DNA of 64,000 nucleotides from Chitinophaga agri (GTDB lineage: Bacteria > Bacteroidota > Bacteroidia > Chitinophagales > Chitinophagaceae), in contig NZ_CP048113.1 in the NCBI RefSeq assembly GCF_010093065.1, positions 3,224,001 to 3,288,000 of the forward strand, in the 5' to 3' direction. Each line of letters opens with the position of its first letter. Position 1 is the first letter of the stretch. The notes below the pieces were generated by a model. It saw nothing but the letters and a program-made list of their open reading frames with translations, did not search any database and was not told the DNA's origin. The position numbers and the translations under genes were made by a program. Of the stretch, positions 26,541-35,369 are shown piece after piece.

Positions 26541-27548
26541 TTAATTGAGCCGTTTTCCTTCGCTCCCGCTAATTATAATCATCCCCTTATACACCTTCAT
26601 ATTCGTGAATGCAAACTTTTCAGGCAACCCTGCACCGTAATTCGTCCATTCCTGACTCTCCCTGTCTCTACGGTAAATACCATCCCATTGCCCCGCAAAA
26701 ATCTCTCCCTGACTGGCTATTACGTTAAACGTGTAAAAATCCTGTGGCATCCCTTTTTGCATGCTCTTCCAGGTCGTACCATCATCTGTTGAAGAAAAAA
26801 GCTCATTGTATGTCATCGCATATACCGTATTACCAATAACACTGATATTATGTAACGAACGTTCAGTTAATACCGGCTTCCAGTTCTTCTTTGTGATGGC
26901 GGTAGAAAACACCCCCTGACTCGTGCCAATATAAATGTACCCGTTACCGGAAGCGATACCATTGACCTGCATCGTATTATTGCCATATTCAGGATGCCAT
27001 TGTTTATTCACTTCATCGTAACTGAATAATCCGGCATTGGTGCCGACGTATAACTGACCGTTTATCTCCAGGAAACGGCGGATAGTGTTGTTTGTAAGTC
27101 CGGTACTGATATTTTTCCAGTGCTTCCCCTGGTCTGCTGAAAAAAAGACGCCGGCAGACTGTGTACCAACATATACAGAGTTCCTGTAAAAGACCATTGC
27201 AGCAGGGTTGGCCTTGATGATATCCGGAGAAGTAGGCATACTGTTCCATCGATGGTGTGTAAAGTCGAAATGGTATAGACCATATTGTTTCACCATAACC
27301 GCCAGTGTTCTTTCACTGGTAGCAATCGCACCTAAACCGATCTGTGCGTCATCAGGCAGGCCTGCGCTTGCATTTTTCCAGGTGGCGCCGTTATCCGCGG
27401 ACATAAAGATGATACCGACCATGTTATTAAGTGGAGGATGTTCTGCCGTGTTGGTTGGTGAAAGAAATGATGCCGGCAGCACCTGCGTATGCGCAGGCAG
27501 GGCTACATATAAAAAACTGATCAGGGTTATTAAAACGGGTAAATTCAT
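26541..27548 (-). CDS. Exported BNR/Ycf48-like beta-propeller protein
   Basis: 335 residues with a signal peptide (1-21) and repeated propeller blades: SADNGATWKNAS, SADQGKHWKNIS and STDDGTTWKSM are Asp-box (BNR) motifs, with VGTQSAGVFF, VGTNAGLFSY and IGTSQGVFST on the inner strands. The blade pattern is that of sialidase-fold or Ycf48-type propellers, but the catalytic arginines and acids of sialidases are not apparent. The function is unknown; ligand binding or scaffolding is likely. It lies 81 bases after the SDR gene on the same strand and may be read through from it. Confidence 0.75.
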   Translation of the reverse strand: MNLPVLITLISFLYVALPAHTQVLPASFLSPTNTAEHPPLNNMVGIIFMSADNGATWKNASAGLPDDAQIGLGAIATSERTLAVMVKQYGLYHFDFTHHRWNSMPTSPDIIKANPAAMVFYRNSVYVGTQSAGVFFSADQGKHWKNISTGLTNNTIRRFLEINGQLYVGTNAGLFSYDEVNKQWHPEYGNNTMQVNGIASGNGYIYIGTSQGVFSTAITKKNWKPVLTERSLHNISVIGNTVYAMTYNELFSSTDDGTTWKSMQKGMPQDFYTFNVIASQGEIFAGQWDGIYRRDRESQEWTNYGAGLPEKFAFTNMKVYKGMIIISGSEGKRLN

Positions 27549-27629
27549 AACTGGAGTTATCAGTTATGAATTTACAAAAAAGGTAGCGTTTAAAGCGACC
27601 ATAATAGTGACCACTATTTACTTTTTCTA

Positions 27630-28424
27630 CTACAACAGCGTATTCAGTACACCCCCATCCGCCCTTATAGCCGCCCCATTAATCGCTCCTGCCAGCGGAC
27701 TACACAAATATGCTGCTACCCCCGCTACCTCTTCCGGGGCAATAAATCGCTGAAGCAGCGAATGTGGATTGGTATGCTGTAAGATCGCCGCCTTCATCTC
27801 TTCTTCACTGATATTATTTGCCTGTGCAATCTGCTTTACTGTACCAGCGACACCGTCTGAATACGTAGGACCACCAAGTATAGTATTAACGGTTACTGCT
27901 GTACCCCTTGTTAGTTTTGACAGTCCGTTACTTAATGACAACATCGCGGTCTTAGTAAGCCCATAATGGATCATATTAGCAGGTACATTGACACCTGACT
28001 CACTGCTGATAAAGACGATCCTGCCCCATTTTTTTTCAAGCATTGCAGGTAACAGCGCCCTGGACAAGCGGACACCGCTCATGACATTCACATCAAACAT
28101 TGACTGCCATTCACTATCCTCGATATCCTGAAAATCCTTCAATGCAAAAACGCCGACATTATTAATCAGGATATCCACAGCAGGTAGCACCTCCAGGAGA
28201 TGGGCCACCTCCGCCTCCCTGCCAAAATCAGCCGCAATACCGGAAACACTTGCCCCTGGTGTAGTCAAAGATAACTGACCAACAACTTCGTCTACTTTAC
28301 CTGTCGTTCTGCCATTGATAATAACAGCAGCTCCTTCCTTTAATAACTGCTGTGCAATAGCAAAACCAATACCTTGTGTAGACCCGCTGATAAATGCCGT
28401 CTTCCCTTGTAATTTCAAATCCAT
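27630..28424 (-). CDS. SDR family oxidoreductase
   Basis: A 264-residue classical short-chain dehydrogenase/reductase. The cofactor loop is SGSTQGIG at 13-20, NNVG is at 88-91, and the catalytic residues are Ser141, Tyr154 and Lys158 (YGLTK). NGRT after the second strand suggests NADP(H) preference (Arg39). The substrate is unknown. It is downstream of a TetR-type regulator on the same strand; a TTTGTA-N8-TACAAA palindrome lies 15-32 bases upstream of the start and recurs at the regulator's own start, so repression by that TetR protein is likely. Confidence 0.92.
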   Translation of the reverse strand: MDLKLQGKTAFISGSTQGIGFAIAQQLLKEGAAVIINGRTTGKVDEVVGQLSLTTPGASVSGIAADFGREAEVAHLLEVLPAVDILINNVGVFALKDFQDIEDSEWQSMFDVNVMSGVRLSRALLPAMLEKKWGRIVFISSESGVNVPANMIHYGLTKTAMLSLSNGLSKLTRGTAVTVNTILGGPTYSDGVAGTVKQIAQANNISEEEMKAAILQHTNPHSLLQRFIAPEEVAGVAAYLCSPLAGAINGAAIRADGGVLNTLL

Positions 28425-28436
28425 ACTTCATATTTA

Positions 28437-28460
28437 TTTTTGTACTGATCAATACAAAAA
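28437..28460. promoter_or_regulatory. TetR-type operator upstream of SDR gene
   Basis: The 8-base arms TTTTTGTA and TACAAAAA are perfect and flank CTGATCAA. The core TTTGTA-N8-TACAAA with GATCA in the middle is repeated at 29058-29077. Confidence 0.6.
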
Positions 28461-28474
28461 TTGATAAAAAAAAG

Positions 28475-29056
28475 TCAGCTCAACACTGACAATTGCATTT
28501 CGATTAATTGCTGAAGGGATTTGTTACTCGGATACATCCTTCTCGTAACATTCAATCCGTTCCAGACAGTAATCAGGTAACGGGCCAGCAGTTCCGGCGA
28601 TGCGGAATTACGGATCTCCCCCGTCTCCTGCGCCTGCTTTATTGCCAATGCAAACATTTTTTCTACCTCCTTTAATATCGATACCGCCTCCTGTTCCAGT
28701 TCTTCATCAAGAAAGGTCATCTCTACCACCGTATTAGCAATGATGCATCCGCGGAGATGCTCCTCCTCACCGGCAGTCGCGATAGACATGAAAAACTGCC
28801 TGATCTCAGCAACTGGTGACGCACTCTTCTTCAAATGCGCTTTAAACGCCATAAAAGCCTCCCTCCTTTGTTGTATAGCCTTGCTGAACAACTCTTTCTT
28901 TCCGCCTTTAAACGTATTGTAGAAGCTGCCGCTCCCCATCTCTGTTGCCTTTAACAGATCGTCAAGAGACGTTGCAGCAAATCCCTTTTGCCAGAATACC
29001 TGTTGCGCTTTCTCTACCACACGCGCATGGTCAAATATGGATGGTCTGCCTTTCAT
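28475..29056 (-). CDS. TetR/AcrR family transcriptional regulator
   Basis: 193 residues from the chosen start MKGRPSIFD. The N-terminal helix-turn-helix is clear: KAQQVFWQKGFAATSLDDLL, KATEMGSGSFYNTFKGKK-like, typical of TetR. The C-terminal helical ligand domain resembles those of regulators next to SDR or quinone-related enzymes. An ATG at 29071 (MIDTN) is also possible; a much longer frame would overlap the AraC-type gene and is unlikely. The operator-like repeat at 29058-29077 abuts the chosen start, suggesting autorepression, and the SDR gene 50 bases downstream carries the same site. Confidence 0.9.
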   Translation of the reverse strand: MKGRPSIFDHARVVEKAQQVFWQKGFAATSLDDLLKATEMGSGSFYNTFKGGKKELFSKAIQQRREAFMAFKAHLKKSASPVAEIRQFFMSIATAGEEEHLRGCIIANTVVEMTFLDEELEQEAVSILKEVEKMFALAIKQAQETGEIRNSASPELLARYLITVWNGLNVTRRMYPSNKSLQQLIEMQLSVLS

Positions 29057-29057
29057 A

Positions 29058-29077
29058 TTTGTATCGATCATTACAAA
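29058..29077. promoter_or_regulatory. TetR-type operator at the regulator's own start
   Basis: TTTGTA (29058-29063) and TACAAA (29072-29077) are separated by eight bases including GATCA, the same pattern and spacing as the site at 28437-28460. Confidence 0.55.
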
Positions 29078-29093
29078 AGTATAAAAAAGACAG

Positions 29094-30005
29094 TTAATTA
29101 AAAAGTTTTCTGTAGGCAAGCGGGGTATATTGTGTCTTATTTTTAAAGAGTTTGTTAAAGGATTGCGGATATTCAAATCCAAAAATGTAAGCAATTTCAG
29201 CGACCGATAAATTAGTAGTGGTCAGTAACTCTTTTGATCTTTCAATCAGCTTATCCTGGATATGCTGCTGTGTACTTTTACCCGTCAGCGACCGAAGCAT
29301 ATTACTCAGGTAGTTGGGCGAAAGATGCAACTTGTCGGAGAAGTACTGCACAGAGGGCAAAGGTATATGTGTTGACGTTTGTTCCACAAAATACGCTGAT
29401 AATAATTCATCGAATTTAGTAAGCAGGTCGCTGTTCAATGTTTTGCGGGTGAGGAACTGCCTGTTATAAAACCTGTCTGAATAGCTTAACAAGAGGTCTA
29501 TATAAGACAATATGACTCCTTCACTATAGGAGTCGATCCCTTTTTCAATTTCAGCACCGAGCATCTGCATAATAGCCACTATCATCTCTTCCTCTTTCTC
29601 CGAAAGGTGTAGCGCTTCATTCACTGCATAACTAAAAAATTCGCAGTTTTTAATCTTTCCATACAGCGCATGCCGGCGAATAAAATCCGGATGGAACACC
29701 AGGCACCAACCGCCGGGACGATGGCCCTCCGGTATATTCGAGATAACCTGCTGAGGTGCGATAAATGACATCACCCCCTCATCAAAATCGTAATGGCTTT
29801 GGCCATACCGTACCTTATGATCTACATCCTTCTTAATGGAAATGCAATACAGGTCCAGCACAACACTACGATACCGTTCATCCGTATCATACAATATATC
29901 CTCAAAATTGAAAACACTGACAAGCGGATGACGCGGCTTAGGCAAAGACAGTATCCGATGTTGCGCGGATACTGTCTTCACATGATATGGAGATTCCTTC
30001 TTCAT
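29094..30005 (-). CDS. AraC family transcriptional regulator
   Basis: About 303 residues. The N-terminal two thirds form a cupin-like sensor domain (HYDFDEGVMSFIAPQQV). The C-terminal domain has the two AraC helix-turn-helix motifs: VQYFSDKLHLSPNYLSNMLRS and LSVAEIAYIFGFEYPQSFNKLFK, ending TPLAYRK. The start MKKESPYHV at 30005 is preferred over the ATG at 30014. The gene lies between the aldo/keto reductase (28 bases upstream of it) and the TetR-type gene, all on the same strand. It probably controls the reductase, which is inference. Confidence 0.9.
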   Translation of the reverse strand: MKKESPYHVKTVSAQHRILSLPKPRHPLVSVFNFEDILYDTDERYRSVVLDLYCISIKKDVDHKVRYGQSHYDFDEGVMSFIAPQQVISNIPEGHRPGGWCLVFHPDFIRRHALYGKIKNCEFFSYAVNEALHLSEKEEEMIVAIMQMLGAEIEKGIDSYSEGVILSYIDLLLSYSDRFYNRQFLTRKTLNSDLLTKFDELLSAYFVEQTSTHIPLPSVQYFSDKLHLSPNYLSNMLRSLTGKSTQQHIQDKLIERSKELLTTTNLSVAEIAYIFGFEYPQSFNKLFKNKTQYTPLAYRKLFN

Positions 30006-30033
30006 TCCATACAATTGGCTACAAAAATAGACT

Positions 30034-31047
30034 TTACTGGTTAATACTGCTCATCGACGCAGCATCATATCTGTCACCCAGGAATGTTCCCAGCGGAATG
30101 ATGGATTCGAGTCTGTCAATGTCTCCGGCGGACAACTGAATTGCTGCTGCCGCTACATTCTGTTCCAGGTATTTAGGTCGCTTCGTACCAGGAATAGGCG
30201 TATGGCCCTTGGCCAGCACCCAGGCGATCGCCAGTTGCGAAGGGGTGATCTCCTTCTCCGCTGCCATTACCGTAATAGCATCTACCAGCGCGAGGTTCTT
30301 CACCAGCTGCTCTCCCTGGAAGCGTGGCATGGTCTTACGGAAATCATTCTCCGGTAAATCCTCCGGCTTTTTAAGATTACCTGTAAGATACCCTCGTCCT
30401 AGCGGAGAGTATGCTACCAGACTGATCCCCAGTTCCTGTAATGTGTCAGTAATACCTGCCTCTTCTATACTTCGTTCAAAGATGGAGTATTCCGATTGCA
30501 CGGCTGTAATGGGATGTATCCGGTTAGCACGACGGATAGTATCACTGGATACTTCTGACAAACCGATATACCCTACCTTACCTTCCTTTACAAGGTCCGC
30601 CATTGCCGCTGCTGTTTCCTCAACAGGCGTTTGTCCATCCAGCCGATGCAGGTAATATAGGTCAATATAATCCGTACCAAGGCTGCGCAATGACTTCTCT
30701 ACCGCTTTCTTTACATACGCCTTCTTGCCATTGATCCGCCACGTAGGCTGATCATTATCATCTATTTCATAGCCAAACTTAGTGGCAATCACATATTTAT
30801 TACGATTCCCGCTGATGGCCCTGGCAATCAGCTGCTCATTCAGGTAGGGACCATATATATCTGCTGTGTCCAGAAAGTTACAACCCAGTTCAAGCGCCCT
30901 GTGAATCGTACTGATCGCTTCCTTTTCATCCGCTGGCCCGTACAGATCACTCCCCCCGGCAAATACGGTCATTCCCATACAGCCAAGACCAATAGTAGAT
31001 ACTGCAAGCCCTTTGCTTCCGAGTTTTCGTTGTCCGATATTATTCAT
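30034..31047 (-). CDS. Aldo/keto reductase
   Basis: A 337-residue TIM-barrel oxidoreductase from the start MNNIGQRKLG. The catalytic tetrad is visible: Asp60 and Tyr65 in LDTADIYG, Lys90 in ATKFG and His134 in YYLHRLD. The C-terminal cofactor region reads IPGTKRPKYLEQN, typical of the AKR11/13-like group that uses NADPH. It reduces aldehydes or ketones of unknown identity. A longer frame to 31104 adds a region without family resemblance. A palindrome GGACAAATGTCC lies 18 bases upstream of the start. An AraC-type gene follows on the same strand. Confidence 0.92.
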   Translation of the reverse strand: MNNIGQRKLGSKGLAVSTIGLGCMGMTVFAGGSDLYGPADEKEAISTIHRALELGCNFLDTADIYGPYLNEQLIARAISGNRNKYVIATKFGYEIDDNDQPTWRINGKKAYVKKAVEKSLRSLGTDYIDLYYLHRLDGQTPVEETAAAMADLVKEGKVGYIGLSEVSSDTIRRANRIHPITAVQSEYSIFERSIEEAGITDTLQELGISLVAYSPLGRGYLTGNLKKPEDLPENDFRKTMPRFQGEQLVKNLALVDAITVMAAEKEITPSQLAIAWVLAKGHTPIPGTKRPKYLEQNVAAAAIQLSAGDIDRLESIIPLGTFLGDRYDAASMSSINQ

Positions 31048-31063
31048 ATATTCTGTTTTGTAG

Positions 31064-31076
31064 GGGACAAATGTCC
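31064..31076. promoter_or_regulatory. Palindromic motif GGGACAAATGTCC upstream of the aldo/keto reductase
   Basis: Identical 13-mer to 7856-7868, again upstream of a minus-strand gene. A common regulator site is inferred. Confidence 0.35.
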
Positions 31077-31162
31077 GCATAGCAGTCTCCGGAAATGTAT
31101 CCATATCTCACTTACCTGTATCCGAATACAATGTCCTGCATTTAGTAGCACACGCAGAAAGC

Positions 31163-31564
31163 GTGAGAGATCTTATTAAAAGGTTTGAGGACTGCACCTT
31201 ACCGAAAGAAGAATGGACACATGTTAATCATTTTATCATGGCCTTCTGGTATTGCATTCAATATCCTGTACCGGCTATCGAAAAAATAAGAATGGGTATT
31301 AAGCGGTATAATCAAAGTATTGGCGGAGCAAACACAGACGTATCCGGTTATCATGAAACCGTTACGCTATTTTATACGGCTACCATTGCCCGTCACCTGC
31401 TTATCGCACAGGTTCATGCATGTACGGACGAATCGCTTGTTGCTTTGCTCCAACAGCCTTTCCTGACAAAGGACTATATATTCCGCTTCTATAGCCGGGA
31501 ATTACTCACGAGTACAAATGCCCGGTTACACTGGATAGCTCCGGATAAAACAGCTATACATTAG
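31163..31564 (+). CDS. Conserved hypothetical protein (His-rich, EWTH / GYHET motifs)
   Basis: 133 residues beginning with a GTG codon (31163). It has conserved-looking blocks that I associate with an uncharacterised family: FEDCTLPKEEWTHVNHF near the N-terminus and GGANTDVSGYHETVTLFY in the middle. The His residues of EWTH, VNH and YHE may bind a metal. No signal peptide or membrane segment is seen. It is divergent from the aldo/keto reductase. The function is not known. Confidence 0.7.
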   Translation: MRDLIKRFEDCTLPKEEWTHVNHFIMAFWYCIQYPVPAIEKIRMGIKRYNQSIGGANTDVSGYHETVTLFYTATIARHLLIAQVHACTDESLVALLQQPFLTKDYIFRFYSRELLTSTNARLHWIAPDKTAIH

Positions 31565-31583
31565 ATGCGCCCCTGCACAAAGA

Positions 31584-31612
31584 AAAGCCTTCGGATATGC
31601 TCCGAAGGCTTT
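31584..31612. terminator. Bidirectional terminator
   Basis: AAAGCCTTCGGA and TCCGAAGGCTTT form a 12-bp stem with a 5-base loop between two convergent genes. Confidence 0.88.
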
Positions 31613-31617
31613 AATTA

Positions 31618-33411
31618 TCACCTGGTATTTACACTAAGTGCGCGCGATTGCCTGCCTGCAAGCGTGAATGACCTGCTGTTATCCAATAAGCGGGCATAAT
31701 AGATAGCCCCGGCCCGGGTCAGGTGCCGCGTATCCTGGCTAATGAACTTACAGCTGTCTGTAAACACAGGCACCTTCCCTTTCCCATCGATCACCATACC
31801 GATCAGGTCAATATACCTGTTTCCCCACTGGGCTTTAAAGTCCTCGTTTATTTTCAGTGCCAGTTGCCGGATATTCACACGCTGGGCACAATAGTTATTA
31901 TCCCCTCTCCTGTTATAGAAGATTCCGTTATTGGCGCCGAAGTTCTTATTCCCTACAATCCAGACCTTTGTTGTATCGATATTATATCGGTGCGTTAACG
32001 ATCTGAATGTATCAATTCTCATTTCTGTGAAGAAAATAACATCTGCTTTTGCTAACCGGTCATTTATCGTTTTACACTTCCTCATATCATATGTATAGCA
32101 GATTTCAAGGTCCTGCCCGTATTTAGATTCCAACAGTATATTTGACCAGTCACGTGCATAGCTGTTACCGATCACCATAACCTTGATCTTCTTGTTATCA
32201 GTAAACTGTTTATCCAGATCGTAAATCCTGGAGTTATAAGCCTGATGCACGTGCGTTTGAACGGCTGCACTGGTGTTTGACGCATACAGTCCCAGCTCGG
32301 GTACATCTCTTACTATACCTGCCCGCATGAATATAAAGAGGGAAGACACCGAGGTTAACAACAGCACTACTGCTGACATTGATAAAAGCAGCCGGCTACT
32401 CACCCTTACCTTATCTCTGAATGGCTGTTCTATGAAATGATAAGATAGAACAGACAGCGTCAGGATAATCACAAAAAGCAGCGATCCGTTAACAAGGGTG
32501 ATCCCTTCCACAACAAAATAACGGCTGTAAGCTAAAACGATCTGATGCCACATATACAGACTGAAGCTGATTTTCCCTATCCAGACCATGTACTTATTTT
32601 CCAGGAAGGCATTAATAAACCCATCACTGGTATTTCCCGGCAACAAAAGTCCGACCGAGGATACTACAACCAGCAAGAGTTTGGGCACCGGTGGGAGGTA
32701 TACACCGAATAAAAACACAGCCAGTATAATAAAGAGAAATCCTGCCTTATACCGGTTGTCGATCACCCTATCTCTGAAAAAGATCGCTCCCAGCCCTCCC
32801 AAAGCCAATTCAAAGAAACGATATTGTATCAGGTAGAACCTCGCAGAAGTATTGGTTGCTGTCAGGAACAGGAATAATGATATACAGGTCAATATTATCA
32901 GCAGCGGTAAGATCCATTTCTTTCGCTTACCGGTGAATAACAAAAAGATCAATGGATAAACCAGGTAAAACTGTTCTTCCACGCCGAGGCTCCAGGTATG
33001 CATCAATGGCTTATAGTCGTTGAAAATATCCCAGTAGTCGCCGGATGTCTTTAATAACAGGATATTATTTGCAAACAGGTTGGTGGCGATGACTGACTGG
33101 CTCAGGTTCTCCAGATCGTCGGGCAACATGACGAATATGCCGGTTACCAGCGCAATGAATGTGGTGAACAATACCAATGGAATGATGCGCCGCGTTCTTC
33201 TCATATAAAAATTAACAATAGAGAACCGGTCTTCCAGGGCTTCGTTGTAAACAATCTTGGTAATCAGATAGCCACTTATTGCGAAGAAAATGTCGACGCC
33301 TAAATACCCACCGGGAAGAAATCCCATATGAAATATGATCACTGACAACACCGCAATGGCCCGAAGACCGTCAATGTCTTTCCGGTAATGCTCCGCTTTA
33401 ATGGCACCCAT
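31618..33411 (-). CDS. Acyltransferase 3 family membrane protein with C-terminal SGNH domain
   Basis: 597 residues. The N-terminal ~370 residues hold about ten membrane helices of the acyltransferase-3 (OafA/YrhL) family, with signatures KDIDGLRAIAVLSVIIFH (catalytic His28 region), GGYLGVDIFFAISGYLIT, RRTRRIIP and HTWSLGVEEQFYLVYP. The C-terminal ~220 residues form a soluble SGNH-like domain (VMVIGNSYARDW near the start and HLTRAGAIYYARLL near the end). Such fusions acetylate surface polysaccharides or peptidoglycan, passing an acyl group across the inner membrane. The target is unknown; no polysaccharide cluster is adjacent. Confidence 0.92.
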   Translation of the reverse strand: MGAIKAEHYRKDIDGLRAIAVLSVIIFHMGFLPGGYLGVDIFFAISGYLITKIVYNEALEDRFSIVNFYMRRTRRIIPLVLFTTFIALVTGIFVMLPDDLENLSQSVIATNLFANNILLLKTSGDYWDIFNDYKPLMHTWSLGVEEQFYLVYPLIFLLFTGKRKKWILPLLIILTCISLFLFLTATNTSARFYLIQYRFFELALGGLGAIFFRDRVIDNRYKAGFLFIILAVFLFGVYLPPVPKLLLVVVSSVGLLLPGNTSDGFINAFLENKYMVWIGKISFSLYMWHQIVLAYSRYFVVEGITLVNGSLLFVIILTLSVLSYHFIEQPFRDKVRVSSRLLLSMSAVVLLLTSVSSLFIFMRAGIVRDVPELGLYASNTSAAVQTHVHQAYNSRIYDLDKQFTDNKKIKVMVIGNSYARDWSNILLESKYGQDLEICYTYDMRKCKTINDRLAKADVIFFTEMRIDTFRSLTHRYNIDTTKVWIVGNKNFGANNGIFYNRRGDNNYCAQRVNIRQLALKINEDFKAQWGNRYIDLIGMVIDGKGKVPVFTDSCKFISQDTRHLTRAGAIYYARLLDNSRSFTLAGRQSRALSVNTR

Positions 33412-33882
33412 AAATGTACTTTTTTTAAATTGGTTGAAATAGATTGGTTTATGAAAAGGTCAAAAGGAACAAAGGGGCATCATCTGCAACCAGTAGTCGC
33501 ATCGTTAGTGTCAAAAAGCCTGCCTATAGGTCAATAAAGATCCTTGGCAATAACCGGAGACTTTGATAGTCCGGAATATCGCACGTGAATGTATTCGCAT
33601 TAATGGGATAGTCTCCTGTAAATGGAAATGGGGCAAAGATTATCGTATGTTGTGTCCCGAGGTTACATTATGTTGTTCCATTCACAAGGGGTGCCCTAAT
33701 ATACTACAGGAAGATCAATTTAACAATGCCTGATTATAGTAATTTAAGCGCCGCTTACATCATCGGGTTGACGATTTTATTTAATATAATGATATAATAT
33801 ACCTGATTGAAAACGATGTCCTATTCCTTACCATGAGTTAAAGTTATGTGCAGGCACAGGCTGACTGATACGCTATTAAACC
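33412..33882. other. Intergenic region without a supported gene
   Basis: About 470 bases between the acyltransferase start and the terminator of the TPR gene. No plausible frame was found on either strand. The acyltransferase promoter should lie at its left end. Confidence 0.5.
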
Positions 33883-33915
33883 AAAAAGAAAGCCCCAGGG
33901 TAAACACCCAGGGCC
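33883..33915 (-). terminator. Terminator of the TPR gene
   Basis: On the minus strand GGCCCTGGGT and ACCCTGGGGC form a stem with two mismatches, followed by CTTTCTTTTT. Confidence 0.7.
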
Positions 33916-33968
33916 TCATCTTTTAGTCAAAAAAGTCACAAACAAAATCAATTGATTGCTGTCAGTAC

Positions 33969-35015
33969 TTAATTTTTCCAGTCATACTTATTCACCCATT
34001 GATAAAATTTTTCAATTGCCGGCTTGTTGTCCTTTAACCAACTGTTATTGGTCGGATCATCCGTAGACGCCAGCATAATATGACAGGCGGCCTCCAGGTG
34101 TTTTTCTTCCCTCATGGCTGTGAAGAAAGGAACATAGTGTCTGGTAAAAAATCCTTTTGCACTTTTATCTGTACCTTCAGGCAGCATTTCCAGTTTCTTC
34201 ATCAGTTTTTCTGCCGCACTCAGTTCCTTATGTTGATCGGTGAAATCCAGCGCTCCATATAGTGAAATGGCTATTTCTGCTGAATGGAAATCATCTTCAC
34301 CCCGACCCGCTATAACAGTGGGAGCGGTGATATTAATTGTTATGTTCCCGGAATCATTTTCTTCCTTTTTAACATCGGTCGCCAGTAAGGAATTTAATGA
34401 ATTCAATGTCCTGCCAGCCCTGTCACCCTGAGGTTCCGCAATAAGTGCCATCGCAAATGCCATGATGGCCGCTACTTTATTCTCAGTATAGATACTGTAG
34501 CCCAGGTATATATTTGAGGCGGGATGAGTCGCCCTGATGTCAAGGGAATGCTTAAAATCTTCAATGGCGGTTTCATACTTTTTAACACCATATGCTGTTA
34601 CCCCCTTGTTGAAATGCAACAAATAGATGTTCGGGTAATCGTCAATTCCCATCTGATACACTTTAATAGCCTCTTCAGGTTTCTTCAGCACATCCAGGGA
34701 ATTACCATAATTAATATAAAGTCCCGCCAGTATTTCACTTCTTTTAAACCGCTTTAATGTCAGCTTACACCAATCCACACATTCCTCATTCTTTCCTGCT
34801 GCATGCAGGGAAAGTGATTTCTCTTCATAGGCCGTGTAATTCTTCCTGTCCTGTTCAATGATCTTATCATAGATGGCAATGGCCTCACTGTAGTCGCCCT
34901 TATCATGAAGGGATATTGCCTGCCCCATTAAAGCTTCAATAGATTCCTGCTGAGCAAAGGAAAGTTGAACTGAAAACATCGCTATCAGCGATAAGATGAT
35001 TCTTCGCATTCTCAT
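33969..35015 (-). CDS. Exported tetratricopeptide repeat protein
   Basis: 348 residues from the start MRMRRIILSL, with a signal peptide ending SFAQ. TPR units follow at about residues 25-195: IEALMGQAISLHDKGDYSEAI, YTAYEEKSLSLHAAGKNEEC, AGLYINYGNSLDVLKKPEEAI and YLLHFNKGVTAYGVKKYETAI. The C-terminal part (200-348) has no recognised motif. TPR proteins mediate protein contacts, so this is likely a periplasmic or envelope scaffold. A longer frame reaching 35153 contains no signal and is rejected. It is monocistronic. Confidence 0.82.
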   Translation of the reverse strand: MRMRRIILSLIAMFSVQLSFAQQESIEALMGQAISLHDKGDYSEAIAIYDKIIEQDRKNYTAYEEKSLSLHAAGKNEECVDWCKLTLKRFKRSEILAGLYINYGNSLDVLKKPEEAIKVYQMGIDDYPNIYLLHFNKGVTAYGVKKYETAIEDFKHSLDIRATHPASNIYLGYSIYTENKVAAIMAFAMALIAEPQGDRAGRTLNSLNSLLATDVKKEENDSGNITINITAPTVIAGRGEDDFHSAEIAISLYGALDFTDQHKELSAAEKLMKKLEMLPEGTDKSAKGFFTRHYVPFFTAMREEKHLEAACHIMLASTDDPTNNSWLKDNKPAIEKFYQWVNKYDWKN

Positions 35016-35328
35016 ATAAGTTATAGGGTGGTTTATTCTCTTAGATGCATGACTTTGCCCAAATCCATAATTCCGGAGAAAAAAGTTCAGGGGAACGCCC
35101 AAAAAGCAGCCTTCTCTTTCTCTCCCCCTGGATGACCGAACATTCTCTGGCAATTTAGTAACTTCTTTTGCCGCTTTTTAGCTAATATACCACGAATAAC
35201 GGATGCCCTGACCCGGGGCTACGGCCGGCATATCAAAGATATCAATGGGACACCGTCCGGGGAACATGATGGCAGTATCAAAACAAGGATGGATCAACGC
35301 ATGACGCTTTAATTCTGGTTTTCTTTTG

Positions 35329-35336
35329 TACTTTTG
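35329..35336 (+). promoter_or_regulatory. -7 promoter box of the J-domain gene series
   Basis: TACTTTTG matches TAnnTTTG exactly and lies 33 bases upstream of the preferred start at 35370. The -33 box is weak. Confidence 0.45.
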
Positions 35337-35369
35337 AAGGATTGAGCGGTCAATAATAAAGTGTACATC

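Noticed and set aside
30209..30655. 148-codon plus-strand frame
   Set aside because: It is antisense to the aldo/keto reductase with its full catalytic tetrad.
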